NCBI GenBank assembly: GCA_024509875.1
Contig: JAMPIV010014841.1
Location: forward strand, 744,001-808,000
Length of the DNA stretch: 64,000 nt
Direction: 5' to 3'
Source: Oreohelix idahoensis
Taxonomy: Eukaryota; Mollusca; Gastropoda; Stylommatophora; Oreohelicidae
In this document: in pieces, positions 36,863 through 48,777 of the stretch
Layout of the letters: the number at the start of each line of letters is the position of its first letter
Numbering within the stretch: position 1 is the stretch's first letter
The notes under the pieces: model-generated
Database searches by the model: none
What the model was told of the DNA's origin: nothing
What the model saw: the letters and a program-made list of their open reading frames with translations, nothing else
Translations under genes and position numbers: made by a program

Positions 36863-37605
36863 GGGGGAACATCCACCCAGAAATGGGTTATCTTTTTAAA
36901 AAATTAACAGGAAAATAACTAACAAACTTGTTGACATAAAATTTGGCCACATGTTACAAGAGATATTATATTTTATGATGAACAAAGGTTACTTTATAAA
37001 TTTTAATGTTTTATGTGAAAATAATTAATTAACATGAAGTGATGAAAAAAAAAAAGAAAAGAAAACCCCCAGTGCACCTGGGAATGAATTTCACTCACAT
37101 AAAAGGTGCAAAGAATGCCAAACCAGCAGATGATGTGCATAACATCCCTACCTATGGCGTGAACCACCCAAAAATGTCTACCCCAATGAGTTTTGTAGAT
37201 ATGGCTCTTGCAATATGACCCTTTTAAATAGCACAAATTTAGAACTTTGTATAGCAATATCTCTGTTTCTATACCATGTAAGCAAAATGTGGAGGTTCAT
37301 GCCATAAAGGATAACATGGGCTATAAGTGTGCAAAATTTGAAGGCTATAGCTTTAAAATTGTAGAAAATATCACAGGAACTGTGAATCACAAGCCCTGTT
37401 TTCGTTAAAGTTTAGTTTTTAAAATGTTAAAACACTTATCTGATTCTCTTTGAACATTGATAACTCATAAACTATTACAGATAAACACATAATTCAAAAA
37501 GAATATCAAAGTAAAAAGGCTTATAAATATTTAAAACACAATTATTATATGAAAATCAAAAATAACCTTTTTTGTCTCTTTCTGGGTGTATATGTAGTGA
37601 ACGTC
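36863..37605. mobile_element. Candidate non-autonomous DNA transposon (MITE-like)
   Basis: Absent from unit A. The left end after cctta reads gggggaacatccacccagaa; the reverse complement of the right end (37575-37605) reads cactacatatacacccagaa. The shared acat.cacccagaaa core plus a following ggttat..tttt stretch gives an imperfect terminal inverted repeat of about 35 bp. There is no coding capacity. Extra sequence at 37606-37688 also has no counterpart in unit A, so the right boundary is uncertain. Confidence 0.45.
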
Positions 37606-38593
37606 CTTCTTGGTTTCGATTCCTTCATTTTGATTTCTGTTCCACGATACCGGCGTATGTCTAAATCTTGTAGGGGCGTTTCTCCAAGTTTCTCGTTTGG
37701 CTATCATCTATCTCATTTGTTCTCATGTTGACGAACATATACACAATCGTTTGAACTCATGCATTACTTTGATATTTACGGCGTTGATATTTTTTTAATT
37801 TCTTGGCGCTTTACTTTTTGTCAATATTCCAGTTATTTCTATTATGATCTTCAGGCAGCTGTGTTACGAAGAATTACCCGTTATATAGCAGCAGAGTGCT
37901 GTTTCTGACCAACCATGAATATTTCATTTAGATAATTTTTTAACAACATTCAGACGATACTACTTAAGTGGCGCAGCTTTATGACTTCGTGTCCTAGCGA
38001 ATATAACAATTAACTCAAAAGAAAGATAACGTTACACATGCTTAAGAACAACTTGTACCACACCCCTACAAGACAAAGAGGCAAAGACAGCAAATAATAA
38101 AGCCTAATGACAGAAAAAAAGATTGACACTAATATAATGCTTTCTGGGATCGAAACTAAATCACCTGTATTCCCATCGTTACATTGGTCCAGTACAGTGT
38201 CTTCATTGTAATACAAAATGCGTACTCACAAACGTCCTCCACCGCCTGGTCATCACAACTGCCATGCATTCATTCGTTCCTCACCTTTTAAACAGGAGAC
38301 TCCATAATGTCTAGCACCTACTTTAATTCGCCCCTGTTATTCTCACCAACACGTTAAAGTTCCGAACGGGGAGTTATAGCATAATAGAGGTCTTGCTGAT
38401 GTCTTTCCTCCAGGTCATTCGTGTGATAATGTTGTTCGCAAATGTAAAAATGTGGCATATTTTTAACAATCAGGTCAGCGTAGGACAGAGTCGGAAATCG
38501 AGACCAGAGGGAAAGTTGGGGAAAATGCATGTGCTGCAAAACAGCATCATAGGTTAGGAAAACAAAATTAACTGCTAGAAAACTGTGTGAATT

Positions 38594-39200
38594 GAGCGTC
38601 GAATGACAAGAGTGGTTACAGCGCTGGCCTCTCGCGGCAAAGGTACAGGGTGGCGTAACGTTCCAGTCTACCCAGCTGTAAATGGGTATCTGCCAGCTGT
38701 AAATGGGTATCTGACTGCTGTAAATGGGTATCTGACTGCTGTTGAATTAGAGAAGACAAAAGCAGCAAGGTAGGAAACTGGTCACCCCCCACCTCTCGAA
38801 GTTGGAACTAGGATAGTAGTCTGTAACACTTCATTATGTCCTCTTCACAGTCGTTGTTTTGGGAGCCGCGCTGGTGTAATGGCTACGGCGTTGTACTGGC
38901 GACCAGGTTTTCATGGTTCAAACCCGGGCGTCAGCGTTTGAAGGAATGTTTACGACCGGAAATTTGACTGAATAACCTGAACGGCTCCTGCACATAAATC
39001 CCGCGTGGATGGGAAGGAGCGAAGCTCCTGACCGGGTTGGAAGGAAAGTCCACTGACCCCCCAGCCTCGCAATAACATGTCATTGGGCCAAAAAGAGCTG
39101 GAAAACTCGAGTGCGGCTGGTTAGAAAAATAACAAAGAACACTTCATTACCATACGGCAGAATCTGCCGTTACCGTTTTACCCAACAGAATGAAGAAAAG
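38594..39200 (+). mobile_element. SINE-3 in unit B, interrupted by SINE-1
   Basis: Counterpart of 32186-32480. Its body is split by the SINE-1 at 38837-39137. It has three copies of the tgtaaatgggtatctg motif against two in unit A, and a short C run. Confidence 0.65.
38837..39137 (+). mobile_element. SINE-1, tRNA-headed, 301 bp, with 12-bp target duplication
   Basis: Flanked by AACACTTCATTA at 38825-38836 and 39138-39149; unit A has this 12-mer once (32418-32429). Head: gggagccgcgctggtgtaat (A-box at 38872-38883) and ggttcaaacccg (B-box at 38915-38926), giving an internal RNA polymerase III promoter. The 3' end is ggttagaaaaataacaaag, a weak A-rich tail. Non-coding, moved in trans by a LINE. 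Confidence 0.92.
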
Positions 39201-39594
39201 CGTTGCTATCTTTAAAATGATTGACCAACCTTTACGTGACAAAAAAATAATGAATCGTTCTGGTAGCTCTCTAGCTGTGTTACTCGACGGATATGTGATT
39301 GACATGCAACTTGAATTTCCTAACCACACCAAACCCACTCTATTTATGGTAAGATAAAAGTAATCCCTTAGCAAATACTGTCGTAGGAGAGTGAAGTGTT
39401 AGAGACTTCACTAAACGAGGCCCAGTTTTATAAGATTATTCCCTTCCTCGATGCCTTGTCTTCCCTAGCTAAAAAGTAGAATCAAGTACCCATTTACAGA
39501 TGGTTAGACTGGATGTCTCAAACTCCGATACACAGGATTAGAGGTGCCTGAAATCTTTCTATCCTGGTGGTACCCTACCCCATGTACACTGGTT

Positions 39595-39960
39595 GAGGAT
39601 ATCTGAGGAAGGTGGTTGAAGTAACAAGAAGAGACATGGTCCGCAACCAGACGATACGTCAAGGCCTAAAATCCCACTCCCTGCAAACCCAAGTAGAACA
39701 GTCCCAACTAAGATGGTTTGGCCATGTCTGCAGAATGGGAGAAGATCGGCTACCACGACAAGCACGGGAAACTAAGAGCCATGGATCCAGGCCTCCAGGA
39801 CGACCCGGAGTCCGCTGGGAGGACAACATTAGACAATCTTTGAAAGACAGATGACTAGAATGGAACCAGGCCAGGAGGAAGACAGCCGATAGGATAGTCT
39901 GGCGCTCTCTCTTCCAAAACTCTACATCTCACGGTAGAAGGTGAACGACTAAGTAAGTAA
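39595..39960 (+). pseudogene. LINE C-terminal fragment with (AAGT)n tail
   Basis: [59 protein letters not shown], then a TGA where relatives have a sense codon (gacagatgac against gaccgaggac), and the tail cgactaagtaagtaagtaag. The shared part of the segmental duplication ends inside it at 39890. Confidence 0.88.
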
Positions 39961-39994
39961 GTAAGACTGGAGCCGACGCTACTAGGTTTTGAAC

Positions 39995-40300
39995 CTCGAA
40001 CTCGATAGCTGTCAAACGTGGAACATTATTTCCTGGTGGAAGTCTCAGTTACGATGGTTTGGCCCTGTCTGCAGAATGGGAGAAGATCGGCTACTAGACA
40101 AATATGGGAAACCAAAAAGCCAGGAATCCAGACCTCCAGGACGACCCAGAGTTCGCTGGGAGGACAACATTAGACAATCTCTGAAGGACTGAGGACTAGA
40201 CTGGAACCAGGCCAAAGGGAAGACTGCCGATGAGATAGCTCTCTCTCTACGGCTAACTTCTACACTCCAAGGTAGAAGAGGAACGACTAAGTAAGTAAAT
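39995..40300 (+). pseudogene. Second LINE C-terminal fragment of the same family
   Basis: Reads [17 protein letters not shown] and [20 protein letters not shown], ending cgactaagtaagtaaatag. More diverged than the neighbour (GP for GH, several small indels), so a separate older insertion. Confidence 0.8.
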
Positions 40301-40309
40301 AGTGGAACT

Positions 40310-40720
40310 TCATCAGATCACTGATCTTTGTCTATTATTTATTATAATTTCTCTTGTTTTAAAGTGACAGTAGCCCTGCTTTTGCTGCTTCTACTGCTAG
40401 TATATGTGTAACGATATATCCTTAATGTCCTGGTGTTTATGGGATAGAAAACATTATCTGCTAAATCAAGATACTCTAGTACAGCCCAATTTAATGTCTT
40501 CATTATAATACACACATACACACTCACAAACTTCAACCATAACACCAACCACTCTGTCAACCTACAGGTAGATAGTTTCTCACTTTTAAACAGGAGACCC
40601 CACGAAGTCTCGCACTGTCTTTAGTACTCTTCTTTTACTGCTATCTCAATAACAATGGTCAGACCTGGGAGTTTGTAAGCATAACAGAAGGACGGCCAAT
40701 TTTGTTTCCCATGTTTGTTT
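40310..40720. repeat. Third, diverged copy of a piece of the segmental duplication
   Basis: aatgtcttcattataataca and tctcacttttaaacaggaga line up with agtgtcttcattgtaataca and ctcaccttttaaacaggaga of unit B (38195-38400) and unit A. Identity is clearly lower than between A and B. Confidence 0.6.
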
Positions 40721-42410
40721 TTTTCATCCAGAAGTAAACAAAAACAACATATGAGAAAGGCTTTTGAAGAAACTCTAAATAAGGCACATAAGTGACAGAC
40801 GATGAAACGTAAGTGATGACTTGTGTCCCCCCAACGGCTACATAGCTGATAGAATTGAAAAATGAAAACCTCACAAAAATAATACTGAGAACACAGGTCG
40901 AGTCTAGCAGTTCAGTTGTTTTCTTCTCATGGCAATCGCCAGATGTCAGTCAGATGCAGTTTCAGTCTGTGACGACACGTCTGTACGTGTCCTTTTGTGT
41001 GATCTCTCACACCTTCAACCCTCCGGCAGTATCCTTTCTTTTTCTTCATTTTTCTCACTCATCGCTTTTATTTGGCATAAATAGTGCCTTTTCATTCGTT
41101 ATTTTCACTATTTTGCTCTATGCTGGACATAGCATGGTGAAGTCTCTAACACGCCACTCCCCTATGGCAGTATTTGCTACGGTTGTAATGCATATCTTAT
41201 TGTTTCACACTCCACTCCCAGACTGTTGTTACGATTCGCCAGATTTACTGACCCGGCAAGCGATAATATTTTATCGCCTAATCCGTCTGAACACCTGTGG
41301 TAACGTGTCCGTCAAACATTTGATCCCAGTGGGAAAGCGGCTAATCGTGATGACACAAGCCGGTATTGTGATCAGATGAAAGAAGACCACACGGGCTGTC
41401 TAGGCATCTGTCTGGCGTAGGCACGCAGATTATTCTGATAAACAGAGGTGCGCCGGAAGTCTTAGGTAACGATAAGACATCACTGTGTAAGAGGCCACGC
41501 ATGTATATTAAATTTAATATTTTCAAATACGCGTGGGATGAGTAATGATAAATTTCCCCACCCAAACAGTGCTAGATAGATTGGATTGGTTCGTCAGAAT
41601 CTACTATGATTTGATTGGAACTTTCGGCGGAAACACAGCTGAGATTTGAAACTAAGGATTGTGAGATATAATCTAACAAACTCGGAGTCACAGCACACAA
41701 TACAGACAGACTGCATCGCAGCGTCAACTAAACACCTCCTACAAGCCAGAAGAATGAGGATAGGACTACAATTCCACAACTATAAGTACCAGATCGAGTA
41801 TTGGGCAACTTTGGAATTCACAAGTAAACCCGCCATTTTAATACAAGACTGGAAACTTGGGAATTCTATCACAAGAAGTCATAAGAGGAATTATAGATTT
41901 CCAGACCAAGTGTTTCACCCGTCATAAGAGGAATTGCTCAGACTTAAGTGATTCGAACAGCATCTAACTACAGGGCTGTGGGTCCATTCTAAATCTGTGC
42001 CAGGAGACGTGTGTATTCCCAAAATTTTGGGGTAAGTGTAAACAAATTATTTACAAATGTAAATTCTACAGGTTTCTTGCTAAGTGGTTATATATGAGGC
42101 TGCCAACCTCAACATATGAAAATAGTATATTCATTGTCACAGAGAGTTTTATGATCTATAAATTTTCTACATTCTCTTCTTTTTTCTACCCGTGTCCTCT
42201 ATTTTATTATCACTTTTTATCCTTTTCCTGTATTTTTCGCATTCGTTCGTTTGCGAGAAATATTTTCTTTCACATTCTCACTTTACCGTTTTCTTTCTCA
42301 TACTGACTAGTAACCTTATTGCGTCAGATGTCAGTCGCTGCAGTCTGACGAGAGGTGCGATTATGTTTCATACTCAGACATAGGAGCATACAGTTGTCTA
42401 CATTTTCAGC
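40721..42410. other. Unassigned; one SINE-3 scrap
   Basis: About 41135-41175 (ggtgaagtctctaacacgcc) is a scrap of SINE-3 in plus orientation. The open frame at 40855-41379 (174 aa) runs through it and shows no domain, so I do not call it a gene. Confidence 0.5.
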
Positions 42411-44420
42411 TGTCACGACAGCGTAAGGTGTGGAAACTGCCATCTCCAGCGCTCAAAAAGCCGACAGTTGTCTAGAAATTCCATATGACACGGAGCTCTT
42501 GGTTGAGATTTCTCGGCGAAGTGTGAGAATTGCCTCTGCATTGGAGACAGGTCGTCTGAGATTCGCATCTGACACGCGAGCCCTTGGTCAGTTTGTTAAC
42601 GTAGGTGTGAAGACGCACTGGTGACAGTTACGGCATGCGTCTTAGTTAACGTAGGTGTTAGGAAAGGGGAGATTATTTCGTTTTGCGAAATAAGTTGGGA
42701 CCCCTTTGTCCTGGTTTAAGATATTAACCGGAGTTTGAAACTAGATTTTCATTCATTCTCCTAATTCGCAGTAGACAGGTTGTTCGTGAATAGAATAAGC
42801 TGTATAGCGAAGCTCCTAGTTTGTTCGGAAATTTGCCGAACTTCTAGACTTCTAATAAATAGATCAGCGTATAATTCTAAATTGTGCGATTACCTGTAGT
42901 TCTGTGTTGAGGTAAATATATTATATTAAGTATCTAATATTTTGTGAAGTGTTTAAAGTGATAATCGCTTATTTCATATTTCACTAGTTAGATTTGGTGC
43001 AGAGTGCTTAATTTATATAGTCTGTATTATTTTTTAGTGACGAGTTACAGTGGAAAACAGAAATTATGATTTCTAGCTTAAACTCAGTCGGCTATTAAGG
43101 AATTTAATTTTACTGCTAAATAATCAGACGAGAATAATTTTTTCTAAACTAACTTATAAATGCTAGATGCCTCATGAGTGTTGACGGAATACGTAGGTAT
43201 TCCTAATTCATGATGATTGATTTTTATATAACTTATTTCACGGGAAAGTTTAAATGATAAGTCAAGCTGTACGCTTGCAGTTTAAAAATGTAAGTTATAA
43301 CGAGTACCTAGTATGTATAATTATTGAATATGTGTTTTTCCTTTATTCAGTCAATACTGGGGTTAACCCAAAACTTTGCCAGCGTTAAGTACTGAAGAGT
43401 GATATCTGTGAAGAACTAAAACATTTTCCTTAAAAGCCTTGGTGCAGAATCTTTACAAGTTATTTAAAAGGTAAATGAAGTAACAGGCCTATCGCGCCAT
43501 ATTTAAATTTTTCCTGAGAAACAACTCAAGTACATTTTTAGCGTGTGTGGCAAGTAACATATTAACGTCAGTAACATTCCGACGGAGTTTTGACTAGTGG
43601 TGTGGTGACCAAATACAGTCCTTTCCTGAAAGTAGACACCGATCTGACATTCCTCAATTCTAGAAACCTAAGCTATTGACACTGTGCTCGTTGTTAATGT
43701 TCGTGCCTGGACAATTTTAATGTGACCTAAACAGCATCCGAAAAAAATTAAAACACCCACCCAAGGAATCGTTCCCTGAAGCAGAGAATTCATCCCGTCT
43801 TTTTGGAACTGGGGATTTCTTGGTCAAAGACTGCCTTTGACGATTCTGTATGTGAATGTCCTAAAAATTGTGTTTCCAGAAGTGGCTATCAAAGCTGTGA
43901 GTATGAATAAATGCACGTGATCACTGCTGAATGAATAGAGTGAATGCAGGACGGAGTGATTTCTTTATTGTTGTAATTTGGCATCCATTTTGCTGTCTTA
44001 ACTTTATGTATGCAAGTACTGCCAATCATATTTCCCTTAAAATAGAGCAGTGATATCAAGTCTGTCCATACCTTAAAAGGGGGAAATATTAGACCTAATC
44101 ATATGTATCCTTGATTCCTTGGGGCTATCACTATCTTCTAACAGGACTGTGGGCATACCTTGAGGGATAAGGTCATACTGTGGGTCTATCATTTTTGTAG
44201 CATTTGTATTGACTGTATGATTATTTGTATATGCTTTGATGTAATTTCTATGTGTTGTGATGAAATTTTAGATGATAATTAAAAAAAATTTTTTTGAAAT
44301 TAATCAGCGCGTTGGTCAGCTCGTTCCAAAATATCTATTTAAACATTTGTTATAGGTTTCCCACGTCTGTACGCCTAACTGTCGTCTTGTATGTGCGTGC
44401 ACGTGAGTGGATAGAACTAT
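42411..44420. other. Unassigned AT-rich sequence, possibly one long non-coding element
   Basis: Starts near tgtcacgacagcg and is low in coding potential. A local direct repeat gttaacgtaggtgt is at 42596 and 42644. A mirror-like ctgtcgtg lies at about 44775, so a bounded element is conceivable, but I cannot show target duplications. Confidence 0.3.
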
Positions 44421-44423
44421 ATA

Positions 44424-44425
44424 TG

Positions 44426-44518
<93 letters not shown>
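44424..44518. repeat. (AT)n microsatellite
   Basis: Pure AT run, about 95 bp. Confidence 0.98.
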
Positions 44519-44523
<5 letters not shown>

Positions 44524-44885
44524 TTAGACTGTCTGACTCCTCTAAATCTGTCGTAGAAGAGAGGAGAGAGAGAGAGAAGAGTTCTCGATCTCAGAGACAG
44601 CCTCTATCACATTCTACCATCTCACTCGTGGAAATCTATTTTACCATCATCTCTCACTGTGGCTATCACTCATTCAAATCTATTCAGAAGGGACCAACCC
44701 AAGTCTTAATTCTCCTATCAAAAAATCTACGACATTCATGAACCACTACTGCAAGAGCTGGTGATTGTTTGTGACTGTCGTGCGGGGAAACCCGACAGCA
44801 GAGATGACCTAGACCCCGACGGGAGTAGCGACGAGTAATGAGTGATGATTATATCACATGTGCCTAAAGTGTATAGAATCATTTT

Positions 44886-45161
44886 GTGAGATTTATATAC
44901 CTTTTTAATTGTAATTCAGGCAAATCATTATTCATGCACTCCAGACGCAATTTCCTAGTTGACACCCAGAAGGATATTGGTGAATTTTTATCCTATTCCC
45001 TGAGTACATTGTGTGCTCGGGAATTTAATTCTTCTGAGAGGTTAACATTCGTGGGTGGAACGCATGAAAATGGGCCTGTTAGTTTGCGGAGAACAAATGT
45101 ACTGAGGCATTTTTTTATTTCTAATTTGTCACAGTTCGTGGTTACAAGACATCAGACTTAA
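44886..45161 (+). other. Short open frame with a faint retroviral-type protease look
   Basis: 91 residues. SRRNFLVDTQKDIGE resembles the RR.FLVDTGAD...P start of LTR-retrotransposon aspartic proteases, but the glycine after DT is Gln and no second motif can be trusted. It is preceded by a polypyrimidine tract and ag. No gag, RT or integrase was found near it. Unrecognised; low confidence. Confidence 0.2.
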
Positions 45162-45599
45162 GTACTGAAGTTCCAACGCCACTAGTGTGAGAGAAGAGTA
45201 TCACCACCAACCGCCTACAGTGGACGAATTATGTAAAGAAGTGTACTATCACCAAAAAGAAGTGACGGAAACTACAGCTGCAGGACTCATCTGGAGTTAA
45301 GTTGTGTGTAACAGGCTACAGCAAAAAATTACGGACAGTATTATTCACGCCCTACCAAAACCTCAATGAGGAAAAATTTAATATAACTTTCACCCCCTTT
45401 AATCCTTATTTTAACTTGTTGAACTAATTGACTATTAATTAAATTTGTTGTATGTTATTTTAAACTAAACAATAATAGTTGCTTCAGTTTATTTGTACGA
45501 AAGCAAACGTATGAGCCAATTTTCCTTGATAAATATATATATATATAAATATAGAGCCATTAATTATAGGCAAAAACAAAAATCAGAAGGGTCACTATA

Positions 45600-45729
45600 A
45601 GAGACTTGTTGTTCGCTGATGATGCTGCAGTCGTCACTCAAAGCCAACAGGAGCTTCAGAGCTTGATGAATCGCTTCACTAAAGCATGCAAGGACTTTGG
45701 CCTCACAATAAGTCTAAAGAAAAACGAAT
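45600..45729 (+). pseudogene. LINE RT motif C segment
   Basis: Reads RDLLFADDAAVVTQSQQELQ and then ACKDFGLTISLKKNE; the frame is lost at an A5 run near 45719-45723, where one extra A explains the shift into the frame at 45730-46500. Confidence 0.8.
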
Positions 45730-46500
45730 GTGCTGAGTCAGGATGTGGGTGCTGCACCAGTTATCACTATCGATAACTATGAATTGGCAGTGGTGCACCA
45801 CTTCACATACCTAGGGTCTACCATCAATGACAAACTCTCACTGGATACAGAAATCGACAGCCGCATTGGCAAAGCTGCAGCTACCTTTGCCCGCCTCACA
45901 TCGCGTGTTTGGGGAAACTCTAAACTCACAATGAAGACCAAAGCTGCGGTATATAATGCCTGCGTCACCAGCACACTCCTATATGGCAGCGAGACCTGGA
46001 CGACCTATGCTAAGCAAGAAAGAAGGCTCAATACCTTCCATTTGCGGTGTCTACGCCGCATCCTCGGCATCTCGTGGAAAGATAAAGTGACAAATGTCGA
46101 GGTGTTATCACGTGCTGGCCTTCAAAGTATGTATACGCTGCTTAGACAGCGCAGACTACGCTGGCTTGGCCATGTTCGCCGCATGGAAGATGGTCGCATC
46201 CCAAAAGATATCTTCTACGGACAATTAGCAGATGGCAAGAGAACAGTTGGGCGACCACAGCTGAGGTTCAAAGATGTGTGCAAGAGAGATATGAGGGCAC
46301 TGGACATGGATCCAGCAACATGGGAGGATGAAGCTGCCGATCGCACAAAGTGGCGATGCTATTTACGGCACCACCTCAGATTGGGCGAAGAGAGGCTCAC
46401 ACAAGAAGCAGAGGTGAGGAGAAAACGTCGAAAGGAGCACCAGGAAAATAAGCAGTTGAGGGCTGTCACCTCAGGGGCGCATTCCCATAATCAGTTATGA
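45730..46500 (+). CDS. LINE polyprotein C-terminus, 256 aa
   Basis: HHFTYLGSTINDKLSLDTEI, LLYGSETWTTYAKQERRLN, FHLRCLRRILGISWKDKVTN, QRRLRWLGHVRRMEDGRIPK, KRTVGRPQLRFKDVCKRDM and DEAADRTKWR are the conserved order after the polymerase in RTE/Nimb-like LINEs. The real start is upstream in the RT; the Met is internal. A long basic tail (VRRKRRKEHQENKQL) ends the protein. Open over 770 bp, so a fairly young fragment. Confidence 0.87.
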   Translation: MLSQDVGAAPVITIDNYELAVVHHFTYLGSTINDKLSLDTEIDSRIGKAAATFARLTSRVWGNSKLTMKTKAAVYNACVTSTLLYGSETWTTYAKQERRLNTFHLRCLRRILGISWKDKVTNVEVLSRAGLQSMYTLLRQRRLRWLGHVRRMEDGRIPKDIFYGQLADGKRTVGRPQLRFKDVCKRDMRALDMDPATWEDEAADRTKWRCYLRHHLRLGEERLTQEAEVRRKRRKEHQENKQLRAVTSGAHSHNQL

Positions 46501-46530
46501 CTGAAGGGGCTATTATTATTATAATTATAA

Positions 46531-47600
46531 GAGGGCATTCGTTGGATTACTCCAACTGGGGGCTTGACGGGCCAGAATCATAGCATAACCCCTTCACAAA
46601 AGGCACGGACCAGATAATAAGTTAACAAATTTGTTTAGCCCTTAAGCAGCGTTTTGTTCTTGACTTCTGGGAATATCTTGTGAAGGCGCCCCTAAGGTAG
46701 ACAAGTCATTCCTCTTCTATCTACATCTTTGCCAAGAGTAATCTTGCACGAAGATAGATACCTTGGACGACCTACTTTTAGATACGCTTGCGTGGTGACC
46801 ATTAGTGGACAACAACTGTAAAGCAAGGGGAGGCAATCCCGTGACACAGTCCTTCGGTAAGATGTGTCGTCTTAGGGAAGGCCAGGTAAATTTGTGTAAA
46901 GCATTTCGTGAACTTCTATCCAACCATTTCTCCTGCTCTTTCGTGGTCAGAGTAAAATCACCTAATCGACTACTACCGAACAAGGTTAACATATAAATAG
47001 ATAGTCCATCCCGTTTAAAGAAATATCTACAACTGTGGTTCTGAAATTTTACAACAGCAAATCACTTTGACGATGCAAGACCCAGCGGCACATTTACCCT
47101 CATCTGTCCACCTGCAAATGCACAAGGAAGTTGGTCATAAATGGCAGATGTAAGCTTTTGATCCATTTGTGCTCACCCGGAGAACTCGCGATACCCACAC
47201 GGAGAGTCACGACTCTAAATCATCAACTGTAATACAGTATATCTGTCATCTGCGTGGAGCCCACAGATGGGTTGTAGTTTAGCCAGTTACGTAAAGCACA
47301 AAGTAGCGATAGGGTTGAGAATCAGTAGCGTTGACAACTGCACTCAGCCATATAATTAATTATGTAAGCAGTCTTCCAACCATACAAAACGACAACATTC
47401 TCTTATAAAAATGGGTGGGGGTGGGGGGTGGGGTGGCACAAAGGCTGTTTTATAAAAATATATTACCAGGGTATTAATTGCAAATAATGTCTAACATGTA
47501 GGCAGTAAGTACACGGTGAAAGAATTATAAACACCGAGTACACGCAGATAGGTAATAATTATGCGAATAATGTAGTCTTATCGTATTGTCACTGTGAGTC
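46531..47600. other. Unassigned sequence
   Basis: Nothing recognised apart from a short G-rich run at 47412-47435. Confidence 0.4.
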
Positions 47601-47734
47601 ACAATTGTGTACTGTGCTCATACAATGGTTTCCGATGGACAAAAAAGAAAAAAAACGTATTTCTCCTGTATCTGCTGCCATGATAATTGTTCACGTATTG
47701 TTAAAAAGCGTAAGACATCTGACTACTTCCGTTT

Positions 47735-47810
47735 TATTTTTTTTAATAACATTTCGCCTCGTTTTTGCGGTTATATTAGGGCGCATGTCTAAATATAAAA
47801 GATCTTTAGG
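47735..47810 (+). repeat. Dispersed repeat R4, copy 4
   Basis: gcggttatattagggcgcat and aaatataaaagatcttta match 7395-7510. The 21-bp minisatellite begins 24 bp after it. Confidence 0.65.
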
Positions 47811-47833
47811 TCAGATGTCGTTAGACTATTTCC

Positions 47834-48106
47834 GTTCTGAAGTGAGTTGACACCGTTCTGAAGTGAGTTGACACCGTTCTGAAGTGAGTTGACACCGTTC
47901 TGAAGTGAGTTGACACCGTTCTGAAGTGAGTTGACACCGTTCTGAAGTGAGTTGACACCGTTCTGAAGTGAGTTGACACCGTTCTGAAGTGAGTTGACAC
48001 CGTTCTGAAGTGAGTTGACACCGTTCTGAAGTGAGTTGACACCGTTCTGAAGTGAGTTGACACCGTTCTGAAGTGAGTTGACACCGTTCTGAAGTGAGTT
48101 GACACC
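47834..48106. repeat. 21-bp minisatellite, 13 identical units
   Basis: Unit gttctgaagtgagttgacac plus c, exactly 13 times, with no substitution I can see. Because 21 is a multiple of three all frames stay open, giving spurious QNGVNSL or RTVSTHF repeat proteins. Confidence 0.97.
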
Positions 48107-48777
48107 GTGAGTTGACAATGTCAGATTTCGCACTTAAACTCTTACTCTCCAGTGCAATTTAACTGGGCCATGAGACTTTTCATTGTGAATTAAACTTCCA
48201 AAACTTCTTAAGAACATTTCCGATTGCACACTTTGATGAATGCATGAATGACATGTTACTGTAACGTACGGTGTGACCTGACTTTTCAATCACACTATAT
48301 ACACGTTGAAATCCTGATATTTTTACTGCGGAATTAATTCTTCTGATCTTCAATCTAGAAACAGTATGACTCCTTGATTTGTCTGCACTTGGCAAAGTGG
48401 AGAAATAATAACAATGTGCATTCCAGTATGCAGAAGTCATGTCAAGAAAGTAAAAGCAGGTGGTTTTGCATCTTGAATTTCGTCTGACTGCAGAACTTCC
48501 CAGCTGTACATACAGCCTCTCTATGACTTCAAGGAAGAAGTCTCCATGCTTTGCAGTGAATTGTGTCTTGATTCTGTGCGCCGTTTTATATTTGTAATAA
48601 TCATCCAGAATAACAATGAAGCACTGCTAACCTTCCCCTGATATATGCAGGTCTACCACAGATTTACTAGAATTCTTACTCCAAAATTTGGAGATTTACT
48701 AGAATTCTCACTCCAATCATTAACTTGATAAAATACATACAACAACAATAACCCATAGAAACATTCGTGTAGTATGA
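48107..48777. other. Unassigned sequence
   Basis: A local imperfect repeat (actagaattctYactccaa) is at 48667 and 48697; otherwise nothing recognised. Confidence 0.4.

Larger units (their letters stand above)
33171..39890. repeat. Tandem segmental duplication, unit B
   Basis: Second unit of the tandem duplication. Private insertions: 34742-34813, 36863-37688, 38837-39137. Private lack of both unit-A LINEs. No gene recognised in it; open frames shared with unit A have no family signature. Confidence 0.93.
45575..46530 (+). mobile_element. 5'-truncated LINE fragment with (TTA)n tail
   Basis: Contains the end of the RT from the YADD-like FADD motif onward, the C-terminal domain and a tattattatt tail at about 46508-46530. 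The left edge follows an AT-rich tract at 45530-45570. Confidence 0.88.

Noticed and set aside
38861..38930. tRNA gene
   Set aside because: Good A and B boxes but no complete cloverleaf, and a 12-bp target duplication with empty site shows a SINE.
40855..41379. 174-residue plus-strand frame as a host gene
   Set aside because: It runs through a SINE-3 scrap and has no domain, signal peptide or splice context I can support.
47834..48106. CRISPR-like regular repeats
   Set aside because: Units are contiguous without unique spacers, and the genome is eukaryotic; the same applies to the other arrays.
47789..48133. QNGVNSL repeat protein, minus strand
   Set aside because: 21-bp perfect minisatellite; open in all frames.
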